DNA from: Sphaerisporangium sp040685555
GTDB lineage: Bacteria; Actinomycetota; Actinomycetes; Streptosporangiales; Streptosporangiaceae
Assembly: GCF_040685555.1 (NCBI RefSeq)
Contig: NZ_JBFBIK010000024.1
Coordinates: 1-64,000, forward strand
Length of the DNA stretch: 64,000 nucleotides
Reading direction: 5' to 3'
Shown piece after piece: positions 46,014 to 55,041 of this stretch; position 1 is the stretch's first letter, and each line of letters opens with the position of its first letter. The translations under genes were made by a program, and so were the position numbers. The notes under the pieces are model-generated. The model was not told the DNA's origin. It saw only the letters and a list, made by a program, of their open reading frames with translations, and did not search any database.

Positions 46014-47125
46014 GCACGTCGAGCCTGCTCGCCACCCTTGCCGGCGGCCTGTACACCGACGAGAACGTCTTCGCCCTCGAACAGCAGCGCATCTTCGAGT
46101 CGATGTGGTTCTGCGTGGCCAGGTCGGACGACCTCGGAAAGCCGGGCACGTTCCGCACCGTCCAGGTGGGGCGCGAGAACATCATCGTCAGCCGCGCCAG
46201 GGACGGCTCGATCCGCGCGTTCCTCAACGTCTGCCGGCACCGGGGCGCCCGCATCTGCACGGAGGAGTCCGGCGAGGTCCGGCGGGCCTTCCAGTGCGCG
46301 TACCACGCGTGGACGTACGACCTCGAAGGCAAGCTCATCGCGGCGCCGAACCTCACCAAGATGCCCGACATCGACCGGGTCGAGTACGGCCTGGTGAACG
46401 TGCACGTGCGCGAGTGGATCGGGTACGTCTGGGTGTGCCTCGCCGACGAGCCCCCCTCGTTCGAGGAGGACGTGCTCGGCGCGGTCGTGACCCGCCTGGG
46501 CGACCTCGCCTCGATCGAGAACTACGGCATCGAGAACCTCAAGGTCGGCCGCAGGATCGTCTACGACGTCAAGGCGAACTGGAAGCTGATCGTCGAGAAC
46601 TTCATGGAGTGCTACCACTGCGCGACGATCCATCCCGAGCTGACCGAGGTGCTGCCCGAGTTCGCCGACGGGTACGCGGCGCAGTACTTCGTCGGCCACG
46701 GCGCCGCCTTCGGTTCCGGCATCGAGGGGTTCACGGTCGACGGCTCGCCGGGGGTCGACCGCATCCCGGGCGTGCGCGACGACCAGGACCGCCGCTACTA
46801 CGCGATCACCATCAAGCCGCAGGTCTTCGTCAACCTCGTGCCCGACCACGCGATCGTGCACAGGATGTTCCCGCTCGCGGCCGGCCGCACGGTCGTGGAG
46901 TGCGACTGGCTGTTCCTTCCCGAGGTCGTTGACGGCGGCAAGGACCTCGGCCCGTCCGTCGAGCTCTTCCACAAGGTCAACGTGCAGGACTTCGACGCGT
47001 GCGAGCGCTGCCAGCCGGCGATGAGCTCCCGCGCGTACGCGAACGGCGGCGTGCTCGTGCCGAGCGAGCACCACATCGCGGGCTTCCATGACTGGGTCGC
47101 GGGAAAGCTCGGCATCGGCGGCTGA
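46010..47125 (+). CDS. gbcA: GbcA-like Rieske oxygenase (glycine betaine monooxygenase)
   Basis: The 371-residue Rieske non-heme iron oxygenase alpha subunit has Rieske ligands in NVCRHRGARIC and FQCAYHAWTYD. The mononuclear iron site is in NFMECYHCATIHPEL, with a later Asp (FDACERCQ) completing it. GbcA demethylates glycine betaine to dimethylglycine and formaldehyde. Other members of this clade act on stachydrine, carnitine or choline-like substrates, but the surrounding choline, dimethylglycine and sarcosine genes favour betaine. It is coupled to the Rieske ferredoxin gene. IclR regulation is likely, given the operator upstream. Confidence 0.82.
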   Translation: MSTSSLLATLAGGLYTDENVFALEQQRIFESMWFCVARSDDLGKPGTFRTVQVGRENIIVSRARDGSIRAFLNVCRHRGARICTEESGEVRRAFQCAYHAWTYDLEGKLIAAPNLTKMPDIDRVEYGLVNVHVREWIGYVWVCLADEPPSFEEDVLGAVVTRLGDLASIENYGIENLKVGRRIVYDVKANWKLIVENFMECYHCATIHPELTEVLPEFADGYAAQYFVGHGAAFGSGIEGFTVDGSPGVDRIPGVRDDQDRRYYAITIKPQVFVNLVPDHAIVHRMFPLAAGRTVVECDWLFLPEVVDGGKDLGPSVELFHKVNVQDFDACERCQPAMSSRAYANGGVLVPSEHHIAGFHDWVAGKLGIGG

Positions 47126-47177
47126 ACCCCCGGCGCTCAGCCGGGAAGCTCGGCATCGGCCACTGACCGCCCGGCAC

Positions 47178-47948
47178 TCAGCCGGAGAACCCCAGGCGGT
47201 GGCTGATGTCGGCGGCGCCGTCGATCAGCACGGGCGCGAGCTCGTGCATGCGCTTGTCGCTGAAGCGGTAGGCGGGCCCGGAGGCGCTGACGGCCGCCAC
47301 CACCTCTCCGTCGTAGGAGCGGACGGCGGCGGCCATGGCGTTCAGCCCGATCTCGTACTCCTCCAGGGTCACGGCGTACCCGCGCGCCCTGGCCTCGTCG
47401 AGCTGGGGCGCCAGCTCGGCGGCCGAGGTGACGGTCGCGGGGGTGAAGCGCTGAAGGCCCGCGGTGGAGAGAAGCTGGTCGCGGTGGCGCTCGTCCAGGT
47501 GGGCCAGCAGGACCTTGCCGCTGGAGGTGGCGTGGAGCGGGGTGAGCTGCCCGACCCAGTTGTACGCCGTGACCGCCGACGGGCCGCGCACCTGGTCGAG
47601 GTTGACGGCGTAGTGGGAGCGCACGACGGCGATGTTGACGGTCTCGCCGATCTCCTCGGCCAGGCGCCGGCAGACCGGACGGCCCTGCTGGGTGAGGTCG
47701 AGGCGGGAGGCAACCCCGCCCGCGAGGCGGATGACGCCGAAGCTCAGCCGGTATTTGCCGCGGTCCTCGGCCTGCTCGACGAGGCTTCTCGCCTCCAGGG
47801 CGCCGAGGAGCCGGAAGGCCGTCGACTTGTGGACTCCGATCTCCGCCGCGATCTCGCTGACACCGGCCTCGCCGCGCTGGGAGAGGATCTCCAGCACGCT
47901 GATGGCGCGGTCGACCGACTGCACGCCGGCCGAGGAATCGTTGCCCAT
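47178..47948 (-). CDS. IclR-family regulator (copy 1)
   Basis: The 256-residue regulator has an N-terminal winged helix (VQSVDRAISVLEILSQRGEA, then VSEIAAEIGVHKSTAFRLLG) and a C-terminal effector domain (NIAVVRSHYAVNLDQVRG, HATSSGKVLLAHL, SASGPAYRF). It reads leftward, divergent from the GMC oxidase gene, with a TTGC-type dyad between them. A second, closely related IclR gene stands on the other side of that oxidase. Effector probably choline, betaine or a downstream methylamine; not shown. ATG 47948 starts the family segment. Confidence 0.93.
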   Translation of the reverse strand: MGNDSSAGVQSVDRAISVLEILSQRGEAGVSEIAAEIGVHKSTAFRLLGALEARSLVEQAEDRGKYRLSFGVIRLAGGVASRLDLTQQGRPVCRRLAEEIGETVNIAVVRSHYAVNLDQVRGPSAVTAYNWVGQLTPLHATSSGKVLLAHLDERHRDQLLSTAGLQRFTPATVTSAAELAPQLDEARARGYAVTLEEYEIGLNAMAAAVRSYDGEVVAAVSASGPAYRFSDKRMHELAPVLIDGAADISHRLGFSG

Positions 47949-48009
47949 AGCTGGGGACTGTAGGCGGGAGGGCAGGGTGACGTCCATTTCCGCGATTCGG
48001 TCGGGATGG

Positions 48010-48024
48010 TTGCGCAGAATGCAA
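48010..48024. promoter_or_regulatory. IclR-type dyad between iclR and betA
   Basis: TTGCGCAGAATGCAA is an inverted TTGC...GCAA motif in the divergent intergenic region. CAGAATGCAA is shared with the operator region at 50609-50624, and TTGCGCA also with the site at 45605. Confidence 0.55.
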
Positions 48025-48084
48025 CGTTGTGCGTCAATCGCTACGAACGAAGTGCAAGCTACCCGTGAGCGAGACGAGGCAGGA

Positions 48085-49731
48085 ATGTACGACTTCGTCA
48101 TCGTCGGTGGTGGATCGGCCGGAAGCGCGCTGGCGAACCGGCTGTCCGCCGATCCCTCCGTCCGGGTGCTGGTCCTTGAGGCCGGCCGCTCGGACTTCCC
48201 CTGGGATGTCTTCATCCACATGCCCGCCGCGCTGATGTTCCCGATCGGCAGCCGGTTCTACGACTGGAAGTACGAGTCCGAGCCCGAGCCCCACATGAAC
48301 GGCCGCCGCATCTACCACGCGCGCGGCAAGGTGCTGGGCGGGTCGAGCAGCATCAACGGCATGATCTTCCAGCGGGGCAACCCGCTCGACTACGAGCGCT
48401 GGGGCGCCGACTCGGGCATGGAGACCTGGGACTACGCGCACTGCCTGCCGTACTTCAAGCGCATGGAGAACGCCACGGCCGACCCGGGCACCGCCTTCCG
48501 CGGGCATGACGGGCCGCTCGTGCTCGAACGCGGACCTGCCTCCGGCCCGCTGTTCGACGCCTTCTTCGAGGCCGTGCGGCAGGCGGGGTACCCGCTCACC
48601 GACGACGTGAACGGCTTCCGCCAGGAGGGCTTCGCGGCCTTCGACCGGAACATCCGCAAGGGCCGCCGCCTGTCGGCCGCCCGCGCGTACCTGCACCCGG
48701 TCAAGCGGCGCCCCAACCTGGAGATCAGGACGCGGGCCTTCGTCACGAAGATCCTCTTCGAGGGGAAGCGTGCCGTCGGCGTCGAGTACAACGGCCAGAC
48801 CGTACGGGCCGGCGAGGTCATCCTGTGCGGTGGGGCGATCAACTCGCCGCAGCTCCTCCAGCTCTCCGGAGTGGGCGACGCCGCCGAGCTGAAGGCCGTC
48901 GGCGTGCGGCCCGTCCACGACCTGCCGGGGGTGGGCATGAACCTCCAGGACCACCTGGAGGTCTACGTCCAGTACGGATGCAAGCAGCCCGTGTCCATGC
49001 AGCCCGCGATGAAGTGGCGCAACCGCCCCTGGGTCGGGGCGCGGTGGCTGTTCCTGCGCACGGGCCCCGGGGCGACCAACCACTTCGAGGCGGGCGGCTT
49101 CACCCGGAGCAACGAGGACGTCGCCTACCCGAACCTGATGTTCCACTTCCTGCCCGTCGCCGTGCGGTACGACGGCTCGGCTCCGGCGGGCGGGCACGGC
49201 TACCAGGTGCACATCGGCCCCATGTACTCCGACGCGCGCGGCTCGGTGAAGATCCGTAGCGCCGACCCCCGGGTGCATCCCGCGCTGCGCTTCAACTACC
49301 TGTCGACCGAGCAGGACCGGCGCGAGTGGGTGGAGGCGATCCGCGTCGCGCGGGACATCCTCAACCAGCACGCCATGGACGACTTCAACGCGGGCGAGCT
49401 GTCGCCCGGACCCTCGGTCCAGACCGACCAGGAGATCCTCGACTGGGTGGCGCGGGACGGCGAGACCGCCCTGCACCCCTCCTGCACGGCACGTATGGGC
49501 GTGGGGGAGGACGCCGTGGTGGACCCGGAGACCATGCGGGTGCACGGCCTGGAAGGGCTGCGCGTGGTCGACGCCTCGGTCATGCCGTACGTCACCAACG
49601 GCAACATCTACGCCCCCGTGATGATGGTGGCCGAGAAGTCCGCCGACCTGATCCTCGGCAACACCCCTCTGCCGCCTGAGCACGTCGAGTTCTACCGCCA
49701 TCCCGGCCGGGCCGGTGCGCCTTCTGAATAG
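48085..49731 (+). CDS. betA: BetA-like GMC oxidoreductase (choline dehydrogenase)
   Basis: The 548-residue FAD enzyme of the GMC family begins YDFVIVGGGSAGSALANRLS (flavin fold) and has GGSSSINGMIFQRGNPLDYE, NSPQLLQLSGVG and the C-terminal catalytic His region HPSCTARMGVGEDAVVD with VTNGNIYAPVMMVAEKSADL. These and the YRHP end are characteristic of BetA, which oxidises choline to betaine aldehyde and often on to betaine. No betaine aldehyde dehydrogenase (betB) is in the window, so BetA may do both steps or betB lies elsewhere. It is followed 9 bases later by a second iclR gene. Confidence 0.87.
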   Translation: MYDFVIVGGGSAGSALANRLSADPSVRVLVLEAGRSDFPWDVFIHMPAALMFPIGSRFYDWKYESEPEPHMNGRRIYHARGKVLGGSSSINGMIFQRGNPLDYERWGADSGMETWDYAHCLPYFKRMENATADPGTAFRGHDGPLVLERGPASGPLFDAFFEAVRQAGYPLTDDVNGFRQEGFAAFDRNIRKGRRLSAARAYLHPVKRRPNLEIRTRAFVTKILFEGKRAVGVEYNGQTVRAGEVILCGGAINSPQLLQLSGVGDAAELKAVGVRPVHDLPGVGMNLQDHLEVYVQYGCKQPVSMQPAMKWRNRPWVGARWLFLRTGPGATNHFEAGGFTRSNEDVAYPNLMFHFLPVAVRYDGSAPAGGHGYQVHIGPMYSDARGSVKIRSADPRVHPALRFNYLSTEQDRREWVEAIRVARDILNQHAMDDFNAGELSPGPSVQTDQEILDWVARDGETALHPSCTARMGVGEDAVVDPETMRVHGLEGLRVVDASVMPYVTNGNIYAPVMMVAEKSADLILGNTPLPPEHVEFYRHPGRAGAPSE

Positions 49732-49740
49732 GGTTGTGCC

Positions 49741-50532
49741 ATGGGCAACGATGAACGCGACAGCGCCGGCGTGCAGTCCGTCGACCGCGCGCTGTCGGTT
49801 CTGAAACTGCTGGCCCAGCACGGCGAGCTCGGCGTCAGCGAGCTCGCCGCCGAGCTCGGCGTGCACCGCTCGACGGCCTTCCGGCTGCTGGCCACGCTGG
49901 AGAACCACGACCTGGTCCACCAGAACGACGAGCGCGGGCGCTACCGGCTCGGCGTCGGCGTCCTGCGGCTCGCGGGCGCGACCACCGCGCGGCTCGACGT
50001 CGTGCGGGAGGGACGGCCCGTCGGCACCCGGCTCGCGGCGCAGGTCGGCGAGACCGTCAACATCGCCATTCTCGACCGTGACGAGGCGCTGTACCTCGAC
50101 CAGATGACCGGCACCTCGGCGCTGCAGGCGCACAACTGGACCGGCCGGCGCATCGCGCTGCACGCCACCTCCAACGGCAAGGTGCTGCTCGCCCACGCCC
50201 CCGAGGGGCGGTTCGAGGAGGTCACGGCCGTGGCGCTCGCGCGGTTCACCGAGCGGACCGTCACCGACGCCGCCCGTCTGCGCGAGGAGCTCGACGCGGT
50301 GCGCGAGCACGGCTTCGCGACCGCCGTCGACGAGCTGGAGCTGGGCCTGACCGCCGTCGCGGCCCCGGTGTTCGGCGCCGACGGGGCGGTCGTCGCCTCG
50401 CTCAGCGCCTCGGGGCCCACCTTCCGGCTGCCCGCCGAGCGGCTCCCGGCCGTCACCGCCCAGGTAGTGGCCGCCGCCACCGAGATCTCTTCACGTCTCG
50501 GGTGGTACGGCCGTGCGGGTTTCGGCCAATAA
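49741..50532 (+). CDS. IclR-family regulator (copy 2)
   Basis: The 263-residue regulator is a close relative of copy 1: MGNDERDSAGVQSVDRALSV at the N-terminus, VSELAAELGVHRSTAFRLLA in the helix-turn-helix, HATSNGKVLLAHA and SASGPTFRLPAER in the effector domain. It directly follows betA with 9 bases between, so the two are cotranscribed. The paired regulators suggest gene duplication and perhaps different effectors or cross-talk. It lies just before the ABC transporter promoter, which may be its target. Confidence 0.93.
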   Translation: MGNDERDSAGVQSVDRALSVLKLLAQHGELGVSELAAELGVHRSTAFRLLATLENHDLVHQNDERGRYRLGVGVLRLAGATTARLDVVREGRPVGTRLAAQVGETVNIAILDRDEALYLDQMTGTSALQAHNWTGRRIALHATSNGKVLLAHAPEGRFEEVTAVALARFTERTVTDAARLREELDAVREHGFATAVDELELGLTAVAAPVFGADGAVVASLSASGPTFRLPAERLPAVTAQVVAAATEISSRLGWYGRAGFGQ

Positions 50533-50549
50533 GGGAAACGCGGCAAGCC

Positions 50550-50624
50550 TTGACGGGGCTGACGCCAGGGTCGATTCTGTTCCTCGTTAAGCATTCCGGT
50601 GCGTGATACGCAACCAGAATGCAA
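50550..50624 (+). promoter_or_regulatory. Promoter and operator for the betaine ABC operon
   Basis: TTGACG (50550-50555) and GATTCT (50573-50578) at 17-base spacing form a promoter. Downstream GTGCGTGATACGCAA and CGCAACCAGAATGCAA (50609-50624) give overlapping dyads like those before betA and gbc. A repressor bound there would block elongation. Confidence 0.6.
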
Positions 50625-50708
50625 ATGAGAGGTCCGTGGCAGATCTCTGTCGCGGTGGCAGCTGGAGGGCGTGACCGGCCTCCACCCCCCTCGAACCGCG
50701 AGGTGACC

Positions 50709-51770
50709 ATGACCGCGACGTCGCCGGCCGAACTCTCGCAACCCTCCACGGACGAGGAGCCGGTGATCCTCGACGTGCGCGGCTTGTGGAAGGTCTTCGG
50801 CCCCCGGGCCGACCGGGTGGCGGGAACGCCGCTCGCGGAGCTCTCACGTGCCGAGCTGAAGGAGCGCACGGGCTGCGTCGCGGCGGTGCGCGACGCCTCG
50901 TTCGCTGTACGGAGCGGCGAGGTCTTCGTGGTGATGGGCCTGTCGGGGTCCGGCAAGTCCACGCTCGTACGCTGCCTGACCCGGCTGGTCGAGCCCACCG
51001 CCGGCGAGGTGCTGCTGGACGGGACCGACATCCGCAAGGCCGGTGACAAGGAGCTCCGCGAGCTGCGCCGCCGCCGGTTCGCGATGGTCTTCCAGCACTT
51101 CGGCCTGCTGCCGCACCGGCGGGTGCTGGACAACATCTCCTACGGCCTTGAGATCCAGGGCATGAAGAAGGACTCCCGCCACCGGCGGGCGACCGAGATG
51201 CTCGACCTGGTCGGGCTGGACGGATACGCCGAGTCCTATCCCGACCAGCTCTCGGGCGGCATGCAGCAGCGAGTGGGCCTGGCCCGCGCCCTGGCGGTCG
51301 ACCCCGAGGTGCTGTTCTTCGACGAGCCGTTCTCGGCCCTCGACCCGCTGATCCGCCGTGACATGCAGAACGAGGTCATCCGCCTGCACCGCGAGGTGGG
51401 CAAGACGATGATCTTCATCACGCACGACCTGAGTGAGGCGCTGAAGCTCGGTGACCGCATCCTGGTCATGCGCGACGGCCGGATCGTCCAGACCGGAACG
51501 CCGGACGAGGTGGTGGGCGCCCCCGCCGACGACTATGTGCGGGACTTCGTGAGCGAGGTGTCCCGCTCGCACGTGCTGACCCTCAAGTGGATCATGAGGC
51601 CGCCCGGCGACGGCGACGCGCTGGACGGCCCCGAGCTGGGTCCCGACGTCGTCATCAGGGACGCCGTCCACACCATCCTGCACGCCGACCGCCCGGTGCG
51701 GGTGGTGTCGGACGGTGAGCTGCTCGGCGTCGTCGGAAGCGCCGAGATCCTCGAGGTGATCGCCGAATGA
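50709..51770 (+). CDS. proV: ProV-type betaine/proline ABC ATPase
   Basis: The 353-residue ATPase belongs to a glycine betaine/proline-type importer. Walker A is GLSGSGKST, the Q-loop is in FQHFGLLPHR, the signature is LSGGMQQRVGLARAL and Walker B is VLFFDEPFSALD. The C-terminal 70 residues are shortened, with a partial CBS-like region (VVIRDAVHTILHADRPVRVV) as in OpuA/ProV. ATG 50709 follows GAGGTG. It starts an operon with a fused double permease and a lipoprotein binding protein. Confidence 0.93.
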   Translation: MTATSPAELSQPSTDEEPVILDVRGLWKVFGPRADRVAGTPLAELSRAELKERTGCVAAVRDASFAVRSGEVFVVMGLSGSGKSTLVRCLTRLVEPTAGEVLLDGTDIRKAGDKELRELRRRRFAMVFQHFGLLPHRRVLDNISYGLEIQGMKKDSRHRRATEMLDLVGLDGYAESYPDQLSGGMQQRVGLARALAVDPEVLFFDEPFSALDPLIRRDMQNEVIRLHREVGKTMIFITHDLSEALKLGDRILVMRDGRIVQTGTPDEVVGAPADDYVRDFVSEVSRSHVLTLKWIMRPPGDGDALDGPELGPDVVIRDAVHTILHADRPVRVVSDGELLGVVGSAEILEVIAE

Positions 51771-51801
51771 GCGTGCCCGGACGTCGAGGGGTGAGCGCCA
51801 G

Positions 51802-53781
51802 GTGACGGCGACGGTGGCGGTGCGCCGGCCGGTGTGGTCACGCCCGTACCTGCTGGTGGGGATCCTCGCGGCCTGGATCCTGCTGTGGGCCTTCTTCCGG
51901 GGGCAGGCCACGCTGCCGCTCGGCGGCGCCGAGCTGACCCCTCTGCACGAGCGGATCAGCGAGGCCGCGAACGCCATCGACGACAGCCGTAACGAGAACC
52001 CGTTCTTCCTGTACTTCGTGAACTACATCAGGCTCTTCATCGATGAGTTCGTGAGGTTCGTCCAGGCGCTGATCAGCCAGCAGTCCTTCGGCCGTCCGGT
52101 CCCGGTGATCGGGTGGCTCGGCGTCGTCGGCATCGCCACGGCGGTCGCGTGGCTGTACGGGAACCTCAGGGTCGCGCTGCTGACCGTGGCCGGCTTCGTC
52201 TCCTTCGGGCTGCTCGGCCTGTGGCGGGAGAGCATGGACACGCTGGCGCTGACGCTGGCCGCCGTCGTGCTGTCGCTGGCCATCGGCATCCCGCTCGGGA
52301 TCTGGGCGGGGCTGAACGACCGGTTCAACCGCCTCGTCGGCCCGGTGCTCGACTTCATGCAGACGATGCCGACCTTCGTGTACCTCGCGCCGCTCACCCT
52401 CTTCTTCCTCATCGGCCCGGCCAGCGCCACCGTCGCGACGATGATCTACGCGATTCCGCCCGCGATCCGCATCACCGCGCACGCGATCAGGGAGGTGCCC
52501 GCGACCACCGTGGAGGCGGGCACGTCGCTGGGGTCGACCCCGTGGCAGCTCCTCAGCAAGGTGCGGCTCCCGCTGGCCAAGCGGACCATCATCGTCGGGG
52601 TCAACCAGACCATCATGGCCGCGCTGTCCATGGCGACGATCGCCGCGCTCATCGACGCGCCGGGGCTCGGCAAGACCGTGCTCAAGGCGCTGGAGACGCT
52701 CGACGTCGGCACGTCGTTCAACGCAGGTCTCGCCATCGTGATCATGGCGATCGTGCTCGACCGGGTGACCTCGGCGGCCGGCCGCCGCGTCGAGACCGCC
52801 CACCGCGCGGGCCGCGCCCGCGGGCCGCTCTGGCGCCGCGTCCAGGTGGCCGTGGTGGTGGCCCTCACCGCCGTGCTCGTCTACCTGTCGCACATCTACG
52901 TGTGGGCCGCGGAGTTCCCCGACGAGACCGACGTCGGCTCGTACGTCCGCAGGGCCGCCGACGCGGCGAGCCAGTGGGCGCAGGTCAACCTGTACCCCTA
53001 CACCAACGGCTTCAAGAACCTCGTCACGTACGGCCTGCTCAACCCGTTCGAGGCGGTGCTGACCGGGTCGCCGTGGTGGCTCGTGCTGCTCGTGGTGACC
53101 GTGACCGCGCTGGTCCTCGCCACCGTACGGGTCGCGGTCGTCTGCGCCGCCTGCCTCGCCCTGCTGGTGGTGCTCGGGCTGTGGCAGGACAGCATGGTGA
53201 CGCTGGCCGCGACGCTCGTGGCCACCGTGCTGGTGATGGCGCTGGGCATCGTGGTCGGGGTCTGGATGGGCCGCGACGACCGTGCCGACCGGGTGATACG
53301 CCCGGTGCTGGACGCCGGCCAGACCATGCCCGCCTTCGTGTACCTCGTACCGATCCTCGGCCTGTTCGGCGCCACCCGGTTCACGGCGATCATCGCGGCC
53401 GTCTTCTACGCGGCGCCCGTCGCGACCAAGCTGGTCGCCGACGGGATCAAGGGCGTCTCCGCGAGCGCGGTCGAGGCCGCGACGGCCGCCGGGTCGAGCA
53501 CGTGGCAGATCATCTCCAAGGTGCAGGTGCCGATGGCGCGCAGCGCCGTCACCCTCGCCGCGAGCCAGGGGCTCTGCTACGTGCTCGCCATGGTGGTGGT
53601 CGGCGGCCTGGTGGGCGCCGGCGCGCTCGGCTACGACGTGGTGTCGGGGTTCTCCCAGCTCCAACTGCGCGGCAAGGGTCTTGCGGCGGGTCTCGCGATC
53701 GTCGTGCTCGGCACCATGCTGGCCGCGATCACCAAGACCGCGGCCCGGCGTGCCGACGCCGCCGCCCACGGGCGGCACTAG
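51802..53781 (+). CDS. proW: ProW-type permease with two fused domains
   Basis: The 659-residue membrane protein carries two complete BPD_transp_1 permease domains in tandem. Each has the EAA-type coupling loop; the first reads EVPATTVEAGTSLGSTPWQL and the second GVSASAVEAATAAGSSTWQI. Typical ProW has only one domain, so this protein would form the whole pore as a single chain. Start GTG 51802 is the first in frame, 31 bases after the ATPase stop, with a distant GAGGGG. Betaine or choline is the expected substrate. Confidence 0.92.
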   Translation: MTATVAVRRPVWSRPYLLVGILAAWILLWAFFRGQATLPLGGAELTPLHERISEAANAIDDSRNENPFFLYFVNYIRLFIDEFVRFVQALISQQSFGRPVPVIGWLGVVGIATAVAWLYGNLRVALLTVAGFVSFGLLGLWRESMDTLALTLAAVVLSLAIGIPLGIWAGLNDRFNRLVGPVLDFMQTMPTFVYLAPLTLFFLIGPASATVATMIYAIPPAIRITAHAIREVPATTVEAGTSLGSTPWQLLSKVRLPLAKRTIIVGVNQTIMAALSMATIAALIDAPGLGKTVLKALETLDVGTSFNAGLAIVIMAIVLDRVTSAAGRRVETAHRAGRARGPLWRRVQVAVVVALTAVLVYLSHIYVWAAEFPDETDVGSYVRRAADAASQWAQVNLYPYTNGFKNLVTYGLLNPFEAVLTGSPWWLVLLVVTVTALVLATVRVAVVCAACLALLVVLGLWQDSMVTLAATLVATVLVMALGIVVGVWMGRDDRADRVIRPVLDAGQTMPAFVYLVPILGLFGATRFTAIIAAVFYAAPVATKLVADGIKGVSASAVEAATAAGSSTWQIISKVQVPMARSAVTLAASQGLCYVLAMVVVGGLVGAGALGYDVVSGFSQLQLRGKGLAAGLAIVVLGTMLAAITKTAARRADAAAHGRH

Positions 53782-53855
53782 CGGAATGTTCGGAAAAGGC
53801 CCGTCACGGGTGGACATCGGCCGTCGCAGGCGGCTTTCGATACAGGAGGACCCTG

Positions 53856-54851
53856 GTGAAAGTGGTGAGAGTTTCGAGGATCGCACGGCCGCGGGCGGTG
53901 GTGCTCGTGGCGGCCGCCGGCCTCCTCGTCTCCGCGTGCGGTGGCGCGAAGGTGGGAGAGACCCCGTCCGCCTCGGGGGCGGCGGCGCCGTCGGCGAAGG
54001 CGTGCGGGGCCGTGAACATCGCGATCAACCCCTGGGTCGGGTACGAGGCCAACGCGGCGGTGATCGCGTACGTGGCCGAGAAGGAGCTCGGCTGCCAGGT
54101 CACGAAGAAGGACCTCAAGGAGGAGGTCGCCTGGCAGGGGTTCGCGACCGGCGAGGTCGACGCGGTCGTGGAGAACTGGGGCCACGACGACCTGAAGAAG
54201 AAGTACATCGAGGACCAGAAGGTCGCGGTCGAGGCGGGCCCGACCGGGAACAAGGGCATCATCGGCTGGTACGTGCCGCCGTGGATGGCCGAGAAGTACC
54301 CCGACATCACCGACTGGAAGAACCTCGACAAGTACGCCGACCTGTTCAAGACCTCCGAGTCCGGTGGCAAGGGACAACTGCTCGACGGCGACCCGTCGTT
54401 CGTCACCAACGACGCGGCCCTGGTCAAGAACCTCGATCTCAACTACAAGGTGGTCTACGCCGGCAGCGAGGCGGCACTGATCACAGGGTTCCGCCAGGCC
54501 GAGGCCCAGAAGAAGCCGATGATCGGGTACTTCTACGAGCCGCAGTGGTTCCTGTCGGAGGTCAAGCTGGTCAAGGTCAACCTCCCCGAGTACACCGACG
54601 GGTGTGACGCCGACGCCGCGAAGGTCGCGTGCGACTACCCGCCGTACGAGCTGGACAAGATCGTGAGCAAGAAGTTCGCCGACGCGGCCGGCCCGGCGTA
54701 CCAGCTGGTCAAGAACTTCACCTGGACCAACGACGACCAGAACCTCGTGGCGAAGTACATCTCCGAGGACAAGATGTCGCCCGAGGACGCCGCCAAGAAG
54801 TGGGTCACCGACAACCCCGACAAGGTGAAGGCCTGGCTCCCCGCGAGCTGA
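53856..54851 (+). CDS. proX: OpuAC-type betaine-binding lipoprotein
   Basis: The 331-residue substrate-binding protein has a lipoprotein signal with lipobox LVSAC (Cys about residue 28) and an OpuAC domain beginning VNIAINPWVGYEANAAVIAY. Conserved aromatic residues (NPWVGY, VENWGHDD, GWYVPPWM, YEPQWF) likely form the cage around a quaternary ammonium group, consistent with betaine. GTG 53856 follows CAGGAGGA at 5 bases. It closes the transporter operon, and a GC-rich hairpin follows the stop. Confidence 0.9.
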   Translation: MKVVRVSRIARPRAVVLVAAAGLLVSACGGAKVGETPSASGAAAPSAKACGAVNIAINPWVGYEANAAVIAYVAEKELGCQVTKKDLKEEVAWQGFATGEVDAVVENWGHDDLKKKYIEDQKVAVEAGPTGNKGIIGWYVPPWMAEKYPDITDWKNLDKYADLFKTSESGGKGQLLDGDPSFVTNDAALVKNLDLNYKVVYAGSEAALITGFRQAEAQKKPMIGYFYEPQWFLSEVKLVKVNLPEYTDGCDADAAKVACDYPPYELDKIVSKKFADAAGPAYQLVKNFTWTNDDQNLVAKYISEDKMSPEDAAKKWVTDNPDKVKAWLPAS

Positions 54852-54903
54852 CCGTCTCCCCCGCGCCGTCCGCACCGGGCCGATTGTTCCGTGCCGTTTC
54901 CTT

Positions 54904-54940
54904 GACGCCGCGCCCGCACCCCTTCGGCGGGCGCGGCGTT
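54904..54940 (+). terminator. Terminator-like hairpin after the ABC operon
   Basis: GACGCCGCGCCCGC (54904-54917) pairs with GCGGGCGCGGCGTT (54927-54940) around a 9-base loop, with one G-U at the base. No T run follows. Confidence 0.6.
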
Positions 54941-54963
54941 CGCATGTCCTTGTCGCTTCGCGG

Positions 54964-55008
54964 TCTTGACACCCCTTTCCCGGCGGGTCACGCTTGTTGC
55001 GGCAAGCG
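54964..55008 (+). promoter_or_regulatory. Promoter and dyad for the dimethylglycine operon
   Basis: TTGACA (54964-54969) is a clear -35; the -10 is poor. CGCTTG (54991-54996) and CAAGCG (55003-55008) are perfect inverted arms around TTGCGG, related to the CGCAA/TTGCG dyads of other betaine promoters. ATGCGCAACGG stands again near 55024. Confidence 0.55.
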
Positions 55009-55041
55009 CACCACGGTTCATCATGCGCAACGGAGGTGGCT

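Noticed and set aside
51838..53886. 682-residue leftward frame opposite the permease
   Set aside because: Gly/His/Asp/Arg-rich antisense shadow of membrane-helix codons.
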